DNA from: Actinocrinis puniceicyclus
GTDB taxonomy: Bacteria; Actinomycetota; Actinomycetes; Streptomycetales; Catenulisporaceae
Direction of reading: 5' to 3'
Length of the DNA: 64,000 nt
Assembly: GCF_018283645.1 (NCBI RefSeq)
Contig: NZ_JAGSXH010000012.1
Span: forward strand, 1-64,000
The notes below the pieces were generated by a model, which was not told where the DNA came from, did no database searches, and saw only the letters and a list, made by a program, of their open reading frames with translations. Of the stretch, positions 53,703 to 62,543 are shown in pieces; within the stretch, counting starts at the first letter, position 1, and each line of letters opens with the position of its first letter. The position numbers and the translations under genes are program-made.

Positions 53703-53724
53703 CATAGGGCCTATGGTCTAGACC
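53703..53724. promoter_or_regulatory. Two abutting palindromes between pdxH and citrate synthase
   Basis: CATAGG-G-CCTATG (53703-53715) shares its last base with GGTCTAGACC (53715-53724). Both are perfect and AT-richer than the surroundings. They lie 75 bases upstream of pdxH and 233 upstream of the citrate synthase gene. A separate hairpin, CAAGGG (53856-53861) with CCCTTG (53878-53883), lies in the citrate synthase leader. No gene is seen in this 328-base gap. Confidence 0.45.
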
Positions 53725-53956
53725 TTGCCGACGAAAGCCGCGCTCGCGCGGATTTCCGTTCCGAAGTTGTAGCGGTCCAATATAGGTAGGCGGCCTCGCT
53801 TGGCGGGAACCTCCAAGGTAGAACCACCCGTTCAGCGCGTGATAGTCACAGAGTGCAAGGGAGCGCTCACCGCCGAGCCCTTGCGCGGCCCGCCACGCCG
53901 ACCGGCGCGGCGGACACTCCACGAAGGACGATTTGCCACAGCAAGGGAGCAGCAGG

Positions 53957-55060
53957 ATGCCCGACTTCGTACCCGGTCTTGAGGGCGTCGTCGCCTTCGA
54001 GACGGAGATCGCCGAACCCGACAAGGACGGCGGCGCACTCCGATACCGCGGCGTCGACATCGAGGACCTGGTCGGGCACGTGACCTTCGGCAACGTCTGG
54101 GGTCTGCTGGTCGACGGGAAGTTCAACCCGGGCCTGCCGCCGGCCGAGCCGTTCCCGATCCCGATCCACTCCGGCGACATCCGGGTGGACGTGCAGTCCG
54201 CGCTGGCGATGCTCGCCCCGGTGTGGGGCCTCAAGCCGCTGCACGACATCACCGACGCGCAGGCCCGCGAGGACCTGGCCCGCGCCGCGGTGATGGCCCT
54301 GTCCTTCGTGGCGCAGTCGGCCCGCGGGATAGACAAGCCGATGGTGCCGCAGCGGGAGATCGACAAGGCGCAGACCATCGTCGAGCGCTTCATGATCCGC
54401 TGGCGCGGCGAGCCGGATCCACGGCACATCCAGGCGATCGACGCCTACTGGACCTCCGCGGCGGAGCACGGCATGAACGCCTCGACGTTCACCGCCCGGG
54501 TCGTCGCGTCCACCGGGGCGGACGTGGCCGCCGCGCTGTCCGGCGCGGTCGGCGCGATGTCCGGCCCGCTGCACGGCGGCGCGCCCTCCCGGGTGCTTCA
54601 CATGATCGAGGCGATCGAGCGCGAGGGCGACGCCAAGGCGTACGTCAAGGGCGTGCTCGACCGCGGGGAGCGGCTGATGGGCTTCGGCCACCGGGTCTAC
54701 CGGGCCGAGGATCCGCGGGCCCGGGTGCTGCGGCGCACCGCGCGGGAACTCGGCGCTCCGCGCTACGAGATCGCGCTCGCGCTGGAGGAGGCGGCGCTCG
54801 AAGAGCTGCGCAGCCGCCGTCCGGACCGCGTCCTGGAGACGAACGTCGAGTTCTGGGCCGCGATCGTGCTCGACTTCGCCGAGGTGCCGGCCAACATGTT
54901 CACCTCGATGTTCACCTGCGCGCGCACCGCCGGTTGGTCCGCGCACATCCTGGAGCAGAAGCGCACCAGCCGCCTCGTGCGCCCGGCGGCCCGCTACATC
55001 GGCCCGGTGCAGCGCAAGGTCCAGGACATCGAGGGTTTCGACTCCATGATCCTGCACTGA
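53957..55060 (+). CDS. Citrate synthase 2 (type II-like actinobacterial form)
   Basis: A 367-residue citrate synthase-fold enzyme condensing oxaloacetate and acetyl-CoA. Catalytic and binding motifs: SGPLHGGAPSRV (first His near 215), GFGHRVYRAEDPRA (second His near 255) and the Asp/Glu-bearing TNVEFWAAIVLDFAEVP near 305. It is shorter than the main GltA and of the kind annotated citrate synthase 2 or citrate synthase-like; methylcitrate activity cannot be excluded. ATG at 53957 has AAGGGAG. A strong hairpin ends the transcript. Confidence 0.93.
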   Translation: MPDFVPGLEGVVAFETEIAEPDKDGGALRYRGVDIEDLVGHVTFGNVWGLLVDGKFNPGLPPAEPFPIPIHSGDIRVDVQSALAMLAPVWGLKPLHDITDAQAREDLARAAVMALSFVAQSARGIDKPMVPQREIDKAQTIVERFMIRWRGEPDPRHIQAIDAYWTSAAEHGMNASTFTARVVASTGADVAAALSGAVGAMSGPLHGGAPSRVLHMIEAIEREGDAKAYVKGVLDRGERLMGFGHRVYRAEDPRARVLRRTARELGAPRYEIALALEEAALEELRSRRPDRVLETNVEFWAAIVLDFAEVPANMFTSMFTCARTAGWSAHILEQKRTSRLVRPAARYIGPVQRKVQDIEGFDSMILH

Positions 55061-55082
55061 TTCGCACGGCGACACGCCACAC

Positions 55083-56380
<1,298 letters not shown>

Positions 56381-56423
56381 CCGGCCGCGCGCGGAAGTGC
56401 TGCCGCGCCGCCGGGCCGGAGGG

Positions 56424-56513
56424 TCAGCGGCGCAGCAGCGTTCCGAGGACGACCAGCGCGATCAGCACGAGGAATGCCGCCGTGACGATTCGGGTTCTGA
56501 TGCGCGGATCCAC
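56424..56513 (-). CDS. Predicted 29-residue single-span membrane peptide
   Basis: A minus-strand reading from GTG at 56513 to TGA at 56426-56424 gives a basic N-terminus MDPRIRTRIVT, a 16-residue hydrophobic helix AAFLVLIALVVLGTLL and RR at the end. This is what a small inner-membrane peptide looks like, and tiny proteins beginning MDPRIR are, as I recall, annotated in related actinomycetes. The GGCAGG lies too close to the GTG for a normal ribosome site. Presence as a gene is tentative; the role is unknown. Confidence 0.45.
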   Translation of the reverse strand: MDPRIRTRIVTAAFLVLIALVVLGTLLRR

Positions 56514-56554
56514 CCTGCCAGTCTAGTGTCCCGGTGCGGGGCTCAAGGCGCCGG

Positions 56555-57187
56555 TCAGCGCCCGGTCAGCGCCCAGCGCCCGATCCGCTCGTAGCGCTTG
56601 GACGGGTCGTCGATCACGTTGAACAGGTCTATCTCGCCGACCAGCCAGCGCGGTGTGCGAAACGCCGCCATCCGGTCCACGTAGGGCTGAAGGTCCGCGG
56701 GCCGTTCCTGGCAGATCGCGGCGCCGCCGGCGAGTTCGCGCGCCGCGCGCACCCCGTCGGCCTGGTCCGGGCCCGAGCCGGCGCTCGAGCCCGGGTCGCG
56801 CACCCGGGCGAGGGTCAGGTGCGGGCGGAACGGCCGTTCGTCCACCTTGATGTGGCAGCGGCGGGCGACGCTGTTGACCGATTCGGCGAGCCGGCCGAGC
56901 CGGTCGCGGTCACCCTGCACCCCGGTCCACAGCGTGCGGCCGTTGAAGTGGCCGCCGCCGGCCAGCGCCAGTTCCATCGGGGTGTTTCGGGCCGCCGCAC
57001 GCCCCAGGCGCTCGGTGAGGTCCGCCAGCGCATCCTGCGGCACGTCGCCGAGGAACGCGAGCGTCACGTGCCAGGTCTCGGGCCGGCACCAGCGCACGCG
57101 CGGGTTGTCGTGCGGCAGGGTCATCAACGCGGCACGCAGTTCGAGCACGACGGGGCGCGGGGGGATCACCGCGACGAACAGCCGCAT
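56555..57187 (-). CDS. thpR: RNA 2',3'-cyclic phosphodiesterase
   Basis: A 210-residue 2H phosphoesterase (ThpR/LigT family) that opens 2',3'-cyclic phosphates to 2'-phosphates. The two catalytic HxT motifs are HVT in WHVTLAFLGDV near residue 40 and HLT in RPHLTLARVRDP near 123, spaced as in the family. The start MRLFVAVIPP is typical. It lies 115 bases downstream of the MFS gene. Its biological substrate in actinomycetes is unknown; tRNA-related roles are assumed. Confidence 0.94.
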   Translation of the reverse strand: MRLFVAVIPPRPVVLELRAALMTLPHDNPRVRWCRPETWHVTLAFLGDVPQDALADLTERLGRAAARNTPMELALAGGGHFNGRTLWTGVQGDRDRLGRLAESVNSVARRCHIKVDERPFRPHLTLARVRDPGSSAGSGPDQADGVRAARELAGGAAICQERPADLQPYVDRMAAFRTPRWLVGEIDLFNVIDDPSKRYERIGRWALTGR

Positions 57188-57301
57188 CGAGACCTCCGGT
57201 CCATGGCTCCGCCACCGTCGACAGTGCCGCTCGACCCATCATGCCCCTTCGAACGTGCTCGTGGCGGCGGCGCGGATCGAGCGGCGGCGGAGCCTGCCGT
57301 C

Positions 57302-58591
57302 TCACGCGGTGCGCGGTACCACCGCGAGGTGCGGACGTCTGGTGACGCGGGCCAGAATCCTCCGGTCGGTGTGCCAGGCGAGCAGGTAAGCCGCGGCCAC
57401 TGCGCACAGCGCGGTGGTCACGCCGCAGAAGGCGAGCGTCCACCGCACGCCGACCACGGTGGCCAGCCAGCCGACCACCGGCGCGCCGATCGGCGTGCCG
57501 CCCATGAAGACGAGCAGGTAGACGCCCATGACCCGGCCGCGAAGCTGCGGCGCGACGGTGGTCTGCATCACCGCGTTGGCGGTCGTCGCCACGGTCAGCC
57601 CGGCCGTTCCGGTAAGCAGCAGCAACAGCGCGAAAGCCGCGAAATCGGGCATGGTCGAGGAGAGCGCCTCCAGCACCCCGAAGGCCACCGCGCCGCCGAG
57701 CACGATCCGGATCCGCGCGGTGCCGCGCTGGGCCGCCAGCAGCGCCCCGATCAGCGAGCCGACCGCCATGATCGCGGACAGCAGCCCGTACGCCGAGGCC
57801 CCGGCGTAGAAGATGCCCGTGGTGAACAGCGGCAGCAGGACCGGGAAGTTCAGGCCGAAGGTGCCGAAGATCAGCACCGTGGCCAGGACCGCGATCAGGT
57901 CGGGCCGGGTGCGCAGATAGCGGAAGCCCTCGATCTGCTGACCGCGGCGCCGTTCGAGGGTCCTCGCGGGCAGCAGGTCGCGGCCGCGGATCGCGGCGAG
58001 GCTGGCGACGACGGCGGTGTAGGAGATGGCGTTGATGAGGAACACCCAGCCGCTGCCGGTGATCTCGGAGCTGAACATGCCGATCATCACACCGGCGACC
58101 GCCGGGCCGACGATCCGGGCCAGGTTGAAGTTCGCGGAGTTCAGCGAGACCGCGTTCTGCAGTTGCCGCGGTCCGACCATCTCGACCACGAAGGACTGGC
58201 GCGCCGGAGTGTCCAGCGCGGTGACGGTTCCGAGCGCGAGCGCGAAGAGGTAGATCTGCCAGACGGTGACCGCGCCGCCGAGCGTCAGCCCGCCGAGCGC
58301 GGCCGCCAGCAGACCCATCGTCGTCTGCGTGATCATGAGCATCGCGCGCTTCGGGTAACGGTCGGCCAGTGCCCCGCCCCAGACCGACAGCAAGAGGATC
58401 GGCAGGAACTGGAGCGCCGCGACCACGCCGAGCGCGATGCCGCTGTGGGTCAGCGCCAACACCAGCCAGTCCTGGGCGATGCGCTGCATCCAGGTACCGG
58501 TGTTCGAGAAGAGTTGCCCGGCCGCAAAGAGCCGGTAGTTGCGGATACGCAGAGATCGGAAGGTGGTGTTGACGGCGCTACGCGCGCTCAA
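57302..58591 (-). CDS. MFS transporter, drug-efflux-like (MFS_3/enterobactin-exporter group)
   Basis: A 429-residue major facilitator with about eleven or twelve membrane helices. The cytoplasmic loop motif A is GGALADRYPKRAML near residues 75-88, and the N-terminal NYRLFAAGQLFSNTGTWMQRIAQDWLV is typical of the transporter group that includes EntS and multidrug exporters. The substrate cannot be predicted. No regulator gene is adjacent, but a short palindrome lies 78 bases upstream. Confidence 0.92.
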   Translation of the reverse strand: MSARSAVNTTFRSLRIRNYRLFAAGQLFSNTGTWMQRIAQDWLVLALTHSGIALGVVAALQFLPILLLSVWGGALADRYPKRAMLMITQTTMGLLAAALGGLTLGGAVTVWQIYLFALALGTVTALDTPARQSFVVEMVGPRQLQNAVSLNSANFNLARIVGPAVAGVMIGMFSSEITGSGWVFLINAISYTAVVASLAAIRGRDLLPARTLERRRGQQIEGFRYLRTRPDLIAVLATVLIFGTFGLNFPVLLPLFTTGIFYAGASAYGLLSAIMAVGSLIGALLAAQRGTARIRIVLGGAVAFGVLEALSSTMPDFAAFALLLLLTGTAGLTVATTANAVMQTTVAPQLRGRVMGVYLLVFMGGTPIGAPVVGWLATVVGVRWTLAFCGVTTALCAVAAAYLLAWHTDRRILARVTRRPHLAVVPRTA

Positions 58592-58668
58592 GGGCGGCCC
58601 CCCTGGATCGAGCGGTCATGCGGTATCGGGACGTGCGGACGGCCCACACCGATGGTGAGACTACATCA

Positions 58669-58681
58669 TTAGTTACGCTAA
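58669..58681. promoter_or_regulatory. Small AT-rich palindrome upstream of the MFS gene
   Basis: TTAG-TTACG-CTAA has 4-base arms and is embedded in an unusually AT-rich stretch, in the position expected of the MFS promoter. MarR-type operators often look like this, but no regulator gene is near. Confidence 0.3.
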
Positions 58682-58763
58682 GCAGCAAGGAGTTATTCCG
58701 CGCAGCGCTCCTTACCGTCCGGGCAGGGTCGCGGGCGATCTACCGCAAGCTGTGACCGCCGAC

Positions 58764-58840
58764 CGTGGCCCGTGGCCCGTGATCCGTGCTCAGTGATCCG
58801 TGCTCAGGGATCCGTGATCCGTGATCCGTGATCCGTGGCA
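58764..58840. repeat. Eleven tandem 7-bp units
   Basis: A strict 7-base period runs through 77 bases: CGTGGCC, CGTGGCC, CGTGATC, CGTGCTC, AGTGATC, CGTGCTC, AGGGATC, CGTGATC three times and CGTGGCA. The consensus is CGTGATC. It lies between the MFS gene and the ECF42 operon, 24 bases upstream of the predicted ECF42 promoter. It is not a CRISPR (no spacers). Confidence 0.9.
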
Positions 58841-58863
58841 CGAAGAGATTCACTGCGGCCGGT

Positions 58864-58890
58864 TGTCGATTCGGCGGGCTGCTGTTCGTC
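58864..58890 (+). promoter_or_regulatory. Predicted ECF42-dependent promoter
   Basis: TGTCGA (58864-58869), a 17-base spacer, then CGTC (58887-58890). This fits the published ECF42 target (TGTCGA at -35 and CGA/TC at -10) and lies 42 bases before the start of the DGPF gene. It implies the sigma factor activates its own operon. Confidence 0.65.
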
Positions 58891-58931
58891 GTACTGGTGT
58901 CGGAACCGAACCGAAGTGATAGGACACCGTC

Positions 58932-59270
58932 ATGGCGGAATACATGATCCTGCTGTTCGACGACGAGACCGCGTGGGCCGAGGCGTCGCCGGACGAGTAC
59001 GACCGGATCTTCAAGGCACACGGCCGTTTCCAGGAGCAGTGCGCCGAACTGGGCGGCCGTATCGTCAGCAGCGGCGCGCTCCAGCCGACGAGCACCGCCA
59101 CCAGCGTGCGCGGCGACGTGGTCACCGACGGCCCGTTCGCGGAGACCAAGGAGGCTCTCGGCGGCTACTACCTGATCGACGCTCAGGACCTGGACCAGGC
59201 ACTGGCCATCGCGAAGCTCGTCCCGGTGCTCAGGGGCGGCGTCGAGGTGCGGCCGATCATGGTCTTCTGA
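58932..59270 (+). CDS. YCII-related DGPF protein, ECF42 partner
   Basis: A 112-residue dimeric alpha-beta barrel protein of the YCII/DGPF family. It contains the diagnostic VTDGPFAETKEALGGYYLID. Proteins of this family are encoded beside ECF42 sigma factors in most genomes that have them and are thought to be linked to sensing or to the target function, but this has not been shown. AGGA precedes ATG at 58932. It is the first gene of a two-gene operon, and the sigma factor starts three bases after its stop. Confidence 0.92.
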   Translation: MAEYMILLFDDETAWAEASPDEYDRIFKAHGRFQEQCAELGGRIVSSGALQPTSTATSVRGDVVTDGPFAETKEALGGYYLIDAQDLDQALAIAKLVPVLRGGVEVRPIMVF

Positions 59271-59273
59271 CAG

Positions 59274-60605
59274 ATGACGCCGGACCCGCGATCACGGCCG
59301 GACCGCGGCGACGCCTTCCACGGGGGTGTGGGCGACGCCGCGTACGTCCGGTCCGCGATCGAGGACGCGCACCGTCGCGAGTGGGCCTTCGTGCTCGCCG
59401 CCACGGCGCGCGTCGCCGGTGATCTCGACCTGGCCGAGGAGTGCGTGCAGGACGCGTATCTCGCGGCGCTCGACGCGTGGACCAGACAGGGCGTGCCGAG
59501 CAGCCCCGGGGCGTGGTTGACCACGACGGCCCGCCGGCGCGCCCTGGATGTCTGCCGCCGCCGGCGGACGCTGCGGGACAAACTGCCTCTGCTCGTCGAG
59601 CCGGAGCCCGCGCTCGAAGGTGTCGACGCCGGTGACGGGCCGGACTGCGCCGCGGTGCCCGACGACCGGCTGCGCCTGATCTTCACCTGCTGCCATCCCG
59701 CGCTCGCCGGGGAGGCGCAGATCGCGCTCACCCTCCGTCTGGTGTGCGGCCTGACGACCCGCCAGATCGCGCACGCGTTCCTGGTCTCGGAGGCGACGAT
59801 GGCCGCGCGCGTGACCCGGGCCAAGAAGAAGATCGCCGCGGCGCGCATCCCCTACCGTGCGCCGGACGCCGACGAACTGCCCGACCGGCTCGGCAGGGTG
59901 CTGTCAGTGATTCATCTGGCCTACACGACAGCTCACACCGATCCCACCGGCGCCGAGCTGATGCACCGGGACCTGGCGGCCCGGGCGATCGATCTCGCGC
60001 GCATGCTGCTCGCTCTCATGCCCGACGAACGCGAGGTGCGCGGCCTGCTCGCGCTGCTTCTGCTCACCGACGCGCGCGCCGCGGCGAGGATCGACGCACA
60101 GGGCCGCTTGGTGCTGCTGGAAGACCAGGACCGCGATCGCTGGAACCGCGGCTTCATCGAGGAGGGCACGGGCCTCGTCGCGCGAGCGCTGCGCGGCGGC
60201 CGTCCCGGACGCTACGCGCTCCAGGCCGCGATCGCGGCTCTGCACGACGAGGCCGTGTCGTATCAGGACACCGACTGGCCGCAGATCGTCGAGCTCTACG
60301 ACGTGCTCATGCGCGTATGGCCGTCCCCTGTCGTCGCGCTCAACCGCGCGGCGGCCCGGTCCATGGTCTATGGCCCGCAGGCCGCTCTCGCCGAGATCGC
60401 CGAGCTCGAACAGCACGCCGCGCGCGCGAAGGCCGACTCGCTGGCCGGATACCGTTATCTAGCGGCCGCGAAGGCCGACCTCCTGCGCCGGCTGGGCCGC
60501 ACGGAGGAAGCGGTGTTGACGTACCGTCAGGCGCTCGAGCTCACCGAAGGGACCGCCGAGCGCGAGTTTCTGCTGCGGAGGCTTCGCGAGCTCGGTGCCG
60601 GTTGA
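59274..60605 (+). CDS. RNA polymerase sigma factor, ECF42 group
   Basis: A 443-residue ECF sigma factor with a long C-terminal extension. Region 2 (about 30-105, AEECVQDAYLAALDAWTRQG ... AWLTTTARRRALDVCRRRR) binds the -10 element. Region 4 (about 130-195, CGLTTRQIAHAFLVSEATMAARVTRAKKKI) binds -35. The following 230 residues are the DUF6596/TPR-like extension that replaces an anti-sigma factor in this group and is reported to be needed for activity. No anti-sigma gene is present. ATG at 59274 lacks its own ribosome site and probably depends on coupling to the DGPF gene. Confidence 0.94.
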   Translation: MTPDPRSRPDRGDAFHGGVGDAAYVRSAIEDAHRREWAFVLAATARVAGDLDLAEECVQDAYLAALDAWTRQGVPSSPGAWLTTTARRRALDVCRRRRTLRDKLPLLVEPEPALEGVDAGDGPDCAAVPDDRLRLIFTCCHPALAGEAQIALTLRLVCGLTTRQIAHAFLVSEATMAARVTRAKKKIAAARIPYRAPDADELPDRLGRVLSVIHLAYTTAHTDPTGAELMHRDLAARAIDLARMLLALMPDEREVRGLLALLLLTDARAAARIDAQGRLVLLEDQDRDRWNRGFIEEGTGLVARALRGGRPGRYALQAAIAALHDEAVSYQDTDWPQIVELYDVLMRVWPSPVVALNRAAARSMVYGPQAALAEIAELEQHAARAKADSLAGYRYLAAAKADLLRRLGRTEEAVLTYRQALELTEGTAEREFLLRRLRELGAG

Positions 60606-60662
60606 GACAAACGGGTCTGTCGCCCTGTCACCCGTTCAGACATCTCTCACTAATACGGCCTA

Positions 60663-60693
60663 CACCTGAGCGCACTCGACAGGTGGAGTGCGC
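60663..60693 (+). promoter_or_regulatory. Possible pseudoknot in the NlpC/P60 leader
   Basis: A perfect hairpin, GCGCACTC (60670-60677) with GAGTGCGC (60686-60693), has an 8-base loop whose AGGTG (60681-60685) is complementary to CACCT just upstream (60663-60667). These could form an H-type pseudoknot 22 bases before the ATG. A shorter repeat, ACGGGT/ACCCGT (60611-60616, 60630-60635), may end the ECF42 transcript. Confidence 0.4.
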
Positions 60694-60715
60694 AGCACCG
60701 AGTTATGAACGTGTC

Positions 60716-61318
60716 ATGCACAAATTGACCCGGCACCACAGCGAACCCACGGAGCACTTCGCCTCTCGCGCCCGTCGTCGCGCGGTCGCCACGGCGCTCG
60801 CCCCGCTGCTCGCCGCCACGACCAGCCTCCTGATTTCTCCCGCCACCGCCGACGCGACGGTCCGACATACGCACCATCGCGCGGCGGCACACACCTCAGG
60901 CCACCACGCGTCCAAGCGCCCCGCTCACCGAAAGACCACCAGCGCGCCGCACGCGACCGCCATACACGGCTCACGCGGCGCGGTGGCGCTGCGCTTCGCG
61001 GTCGCGCAACTGGGCAAACCGTATCGCTGGGGCGCCACCGGCCCCGGCTCGTACGACTGCTCCGGCCTCACCCAGCGGGCCTGGCGTGCCGCCGGGGTGT
61101 CGATTCCGCGCACGACGCAGGCGCAGGCGCGCTTCGGCACTCCCGTACCGCTCAGCCGGATCCAGCCCGGCGATCTGGTGATCTTCTACGCCAACGCCTC
61201 GCACGTGGGGATCTACGCAGGCCACGGCAAGGTGATCGTCGCCCCGCATCGCGGAAAGGCCGTCAGCTACGCGTTGATGCGCTGGATGCCGATCTACGCC
61301 ATCCGCCGGCCTGGCTGA
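60716..61318 (+). CDS. Secreted NlpC/P60 peptidoglycan hydrolase
   Basis: A 200-residue exported cysteine peptidase. A basic N-region with RARRR and a hydrophobic core (about 23-42) ends in ATADA, a plausible signal-peptidase site near residue 47. A His-rich linker (48-80) leads to the NlpC/P60 domain: Cys115 in YDCSGLTQ, His163 in ASHVGIYAG and His178 in APHRG form the catalytic triad. It probably cuts D-Glu to diaminopimelate bonds in the cell wall. It follows the ECF42 operon with 110 bases between, so control by that sigma factor is possible but unshown. Confidence 0.93.
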   Translation: MHKLTRHHSEPTEHFASRARRRAVATALAPLLAATTSLLISPATADATVRHTHHRAAAHTSGHHASKRPAHRKTTSAPHATAIHGSRGAVALRFAVAQLGKPYRWGATGPGSYDCSGLTQRAWRAAGVSIPRTTQAQARFGTPVPLSRIQPGDLVIFYANASHVGIYAGHGKVIVAPHRGKAVSYALMRWMPIYAIRRPG

Positions 61319-61403
61319 CCGAGCGGTACGCCGCGTCCGACCGTCGACGAGCGACGTAAGGTCCATTCCAGCGGCAGGTGGCCCCGCAGCGAATCGGCGG
61401 TAT

Positions 61404-61729
61404 TGGCGGATGGCGCAGCTCGCGGAGCCGGAGCACTCACGTGTCGTTCAAGCGAAAGTGGCCGGCCCCGCTACCGCTTCGTCACTTCACGTTGAGGACC
61501 TGCTGGATCGGGTTGAGCGCGAAGTAGGCCGCGAACAGCGCGGCCACGATCCACAGTAGCGGGCTTACCTCGCGGATCTTGCCCGCCGCGGCCTTGACCA
61601 GCACGAAGGCGATGACGCTGGCGCCGATGCCGACCGTGATCGAGTAGGTGAACGCCATCAGCGTCATCGCCAGGAACGCCGGGACCGCGATCGTCCAGTC
61701 GTCCCAGGGCACGGCCTTGATCTGGGTCA
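61404..61729. repeat. Direct repeat copy A: duplicated 3' end of the purine permease gene
   Basis: This stretch is 326 bases long and matches 62544-62869 at an offset of 1140 with 7 mismatches (about 98 %). It contains the last 80 codons of the permease and about 78 bases past its stop. Four of the seven differences fall in the 45 bases nearest the vapC side. Confidence 0.95.
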
Positions 61730-61730
61730 A
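61482..61730 (-). pseudogene. Orphan C-terminal fragment of the NCS2 permease
   Basis: An 82-codon reading in the permease frame, nearly identical to the C-terminus of the intact gene at 62622 (MTQIKAVPWDDWTIAVPAF ... LNPIQQVLNVK). It holds only the last two or three membrane segments, has no ribosome site and opens at TTG where the duplication ends. It is a by-product of the duplication, not a working transporter. Substitutions such as Gly-Lys-Ile-Arg for Gly-Arg-Val-Arg show modest divergence. Confidence 0.9.
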
Positions 61731-61762
61731 TGCTTGTTCGCGCCCTACTGCGGGATCTGCGG

Positions 61763-62194
61763 CTACCGGTCGAAGGGAAGCAATCGGAAAGCGTCGAAGC
61801 GTCTGGTCAGCGGAGTGACGGTGCGAAAGTGCCGCTGGTCCGCGGTCAAGATCTCGTTCGTCTCGTAACGCTCGGCGAGCACTGCGTTGACCGCATCCGT
61901 AAGCCCGATCCTCAAGTCCCGGTGCTTGGCGACAAGGTGGCGTGCGGCGCGCAGGTCGTCCGAGTCGAGGTCCGGGAGCTCGTACGCGCCACCGGTCAGA
62001 TCGTCGATTACCGCAAGTTCCTGCTCGACTCCGGCCTTGTCCAGCACCATGTAGTCAATCTCCGCCACAACCAGCGGGGAGACGACGGGTGGCTGGTCGG
62101 CGCCGGTCAGCACCTCGCGCACATCGCCGTACAACGGGTGCTTAGGGATCGTGCCGATCAGATACCCGGAGGTGTCGACGATCAGGCGCGCCAC
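61763..62194 (-). CDS. vapC: PIN-domain ribonuclease toxin, VapC family
   Basis: A 143-residue PIN protein. The conserved acidic residues are in LIVDTSGYL (Asp7), VVAEIDYMV, LTDAVNAVLAERY and ILTADQRHF. VapC toxins cut tRNA or rRNA in a Mg-dependent way. GTG at 62194 has GGAGGG six bases upstream and overlaps the antitoxin stop by 13 bases, the usual coupled arrangement. The pair lies between two copies of the permease 3' end, so it arrived as an insertion. Confidence 0.92.
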   Translation of the reverse strand: MARLIVDTSGYLIGTIPKHPLYGDVREVLTGADQPPVVSPLVVAEIDYMVLDKAGVEQELAVIDDLTGGAYELPDLDSDDLRAARHLVAKHRDLRIGLTDAVNAVLAERYETNEILTADQRHFRTVTPLTRRFDAFRLLPFDR

Positions 62195-62439
62195 CAGTCG
62201 CCCTCCAGCCCGTGCTCGCCGAACCCGGCGGACAAGTGCGCGTCAACGTCGTCAGCGACCGAAGGGGCCATATCAAGCGCCGGCGGATTGGGTTTGGGCC
62301 GCTCAGGTTCCTCGGCCAGCAACCGATCGATCGCGTCGCGGATCAGCTCGGCCTCGCTGCGGTGGCGGCGCCGTGCGGCCAGGGATAGGCGCTGCTTGGC
62401 GTCCCGTGACAGGTAAACGGTGGTGCGCGTCATACTCAT
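62182..62439 (-). CDS. vapB: Ribbon-helix-helix antitoxin, VapB type
   Basis: An 85-residue antitoxin. The N-terminus is an RHH DNA-binding fold (TRTTVYLSRDAKQRLSLAARRRHRSEAELIRDAIDRLL); a Pro-rich linker and the C-terminal toxin-binding segment ending GLEGDWWRA follow. ATG at 62439 (or 62433) comes directly after a palindrome; there is no ribosome site, but TACCAT at normal -10 distance suggests a leaderless transcript. It overlaps vapC by 13 bases. Confidence 0.9.
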   Translation of the reverse strand: MSMTRTTVYLSRDAKQRLSLAARRRHRSEAELIRDAIDRLLAEEPERPKPNPPALDMAPSVADDVDAHLSAGFGEHGLEGDWWRA

Positions 62440-62440
62440 G

Positions 62441-62450
62441 CCATATATGG
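62441..62450 (-). promoter_or_regulatory. Palindromic operator at the vapBC promoter
   Basis: CCATATATGG is a perfect 10-base palindrome, one base upstream of the vapB ATG. On the minus strand it overlaps TACCAT, which would be the -10 for a transcript starting at the ATG. This is the layout expected for autorepression by the RHH antitoxin. Confidence 0.6.
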
Positions 62451-62543
62451 TAGGGGAACTTGGCATCTCGGAAGCGGCACCGGCCACCGCGGCTGAAATT
62501 ACTGCGCGGCAGTCGCTGGCGCGCCGTCGGCAGGCCAGTTCAG

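Noticed and set aside
56534-58672. A 712-residue plus-strand open frame
   Set aside because: It lies antisense to thpR and the MFS gene, both with clear motifs; its His/Arg/Gln-rich composition is that of a GC-rich shadow frame.
58764-58840. CRISPR array
   Set aside because: The repeats are contiguous 7-mers without spacers, and no cas gene is in the window. The YQ and DAT coding repeats were rejected on the same grounds.
60606-60715. c-di-AMP (ydaO-type) riboswitch before the NlpC/P60 gene
   Set aside because: The gap is only 110 bases and lacks the conserved pairing elements of that class; only a local hairpin or pseudoknot is supported.
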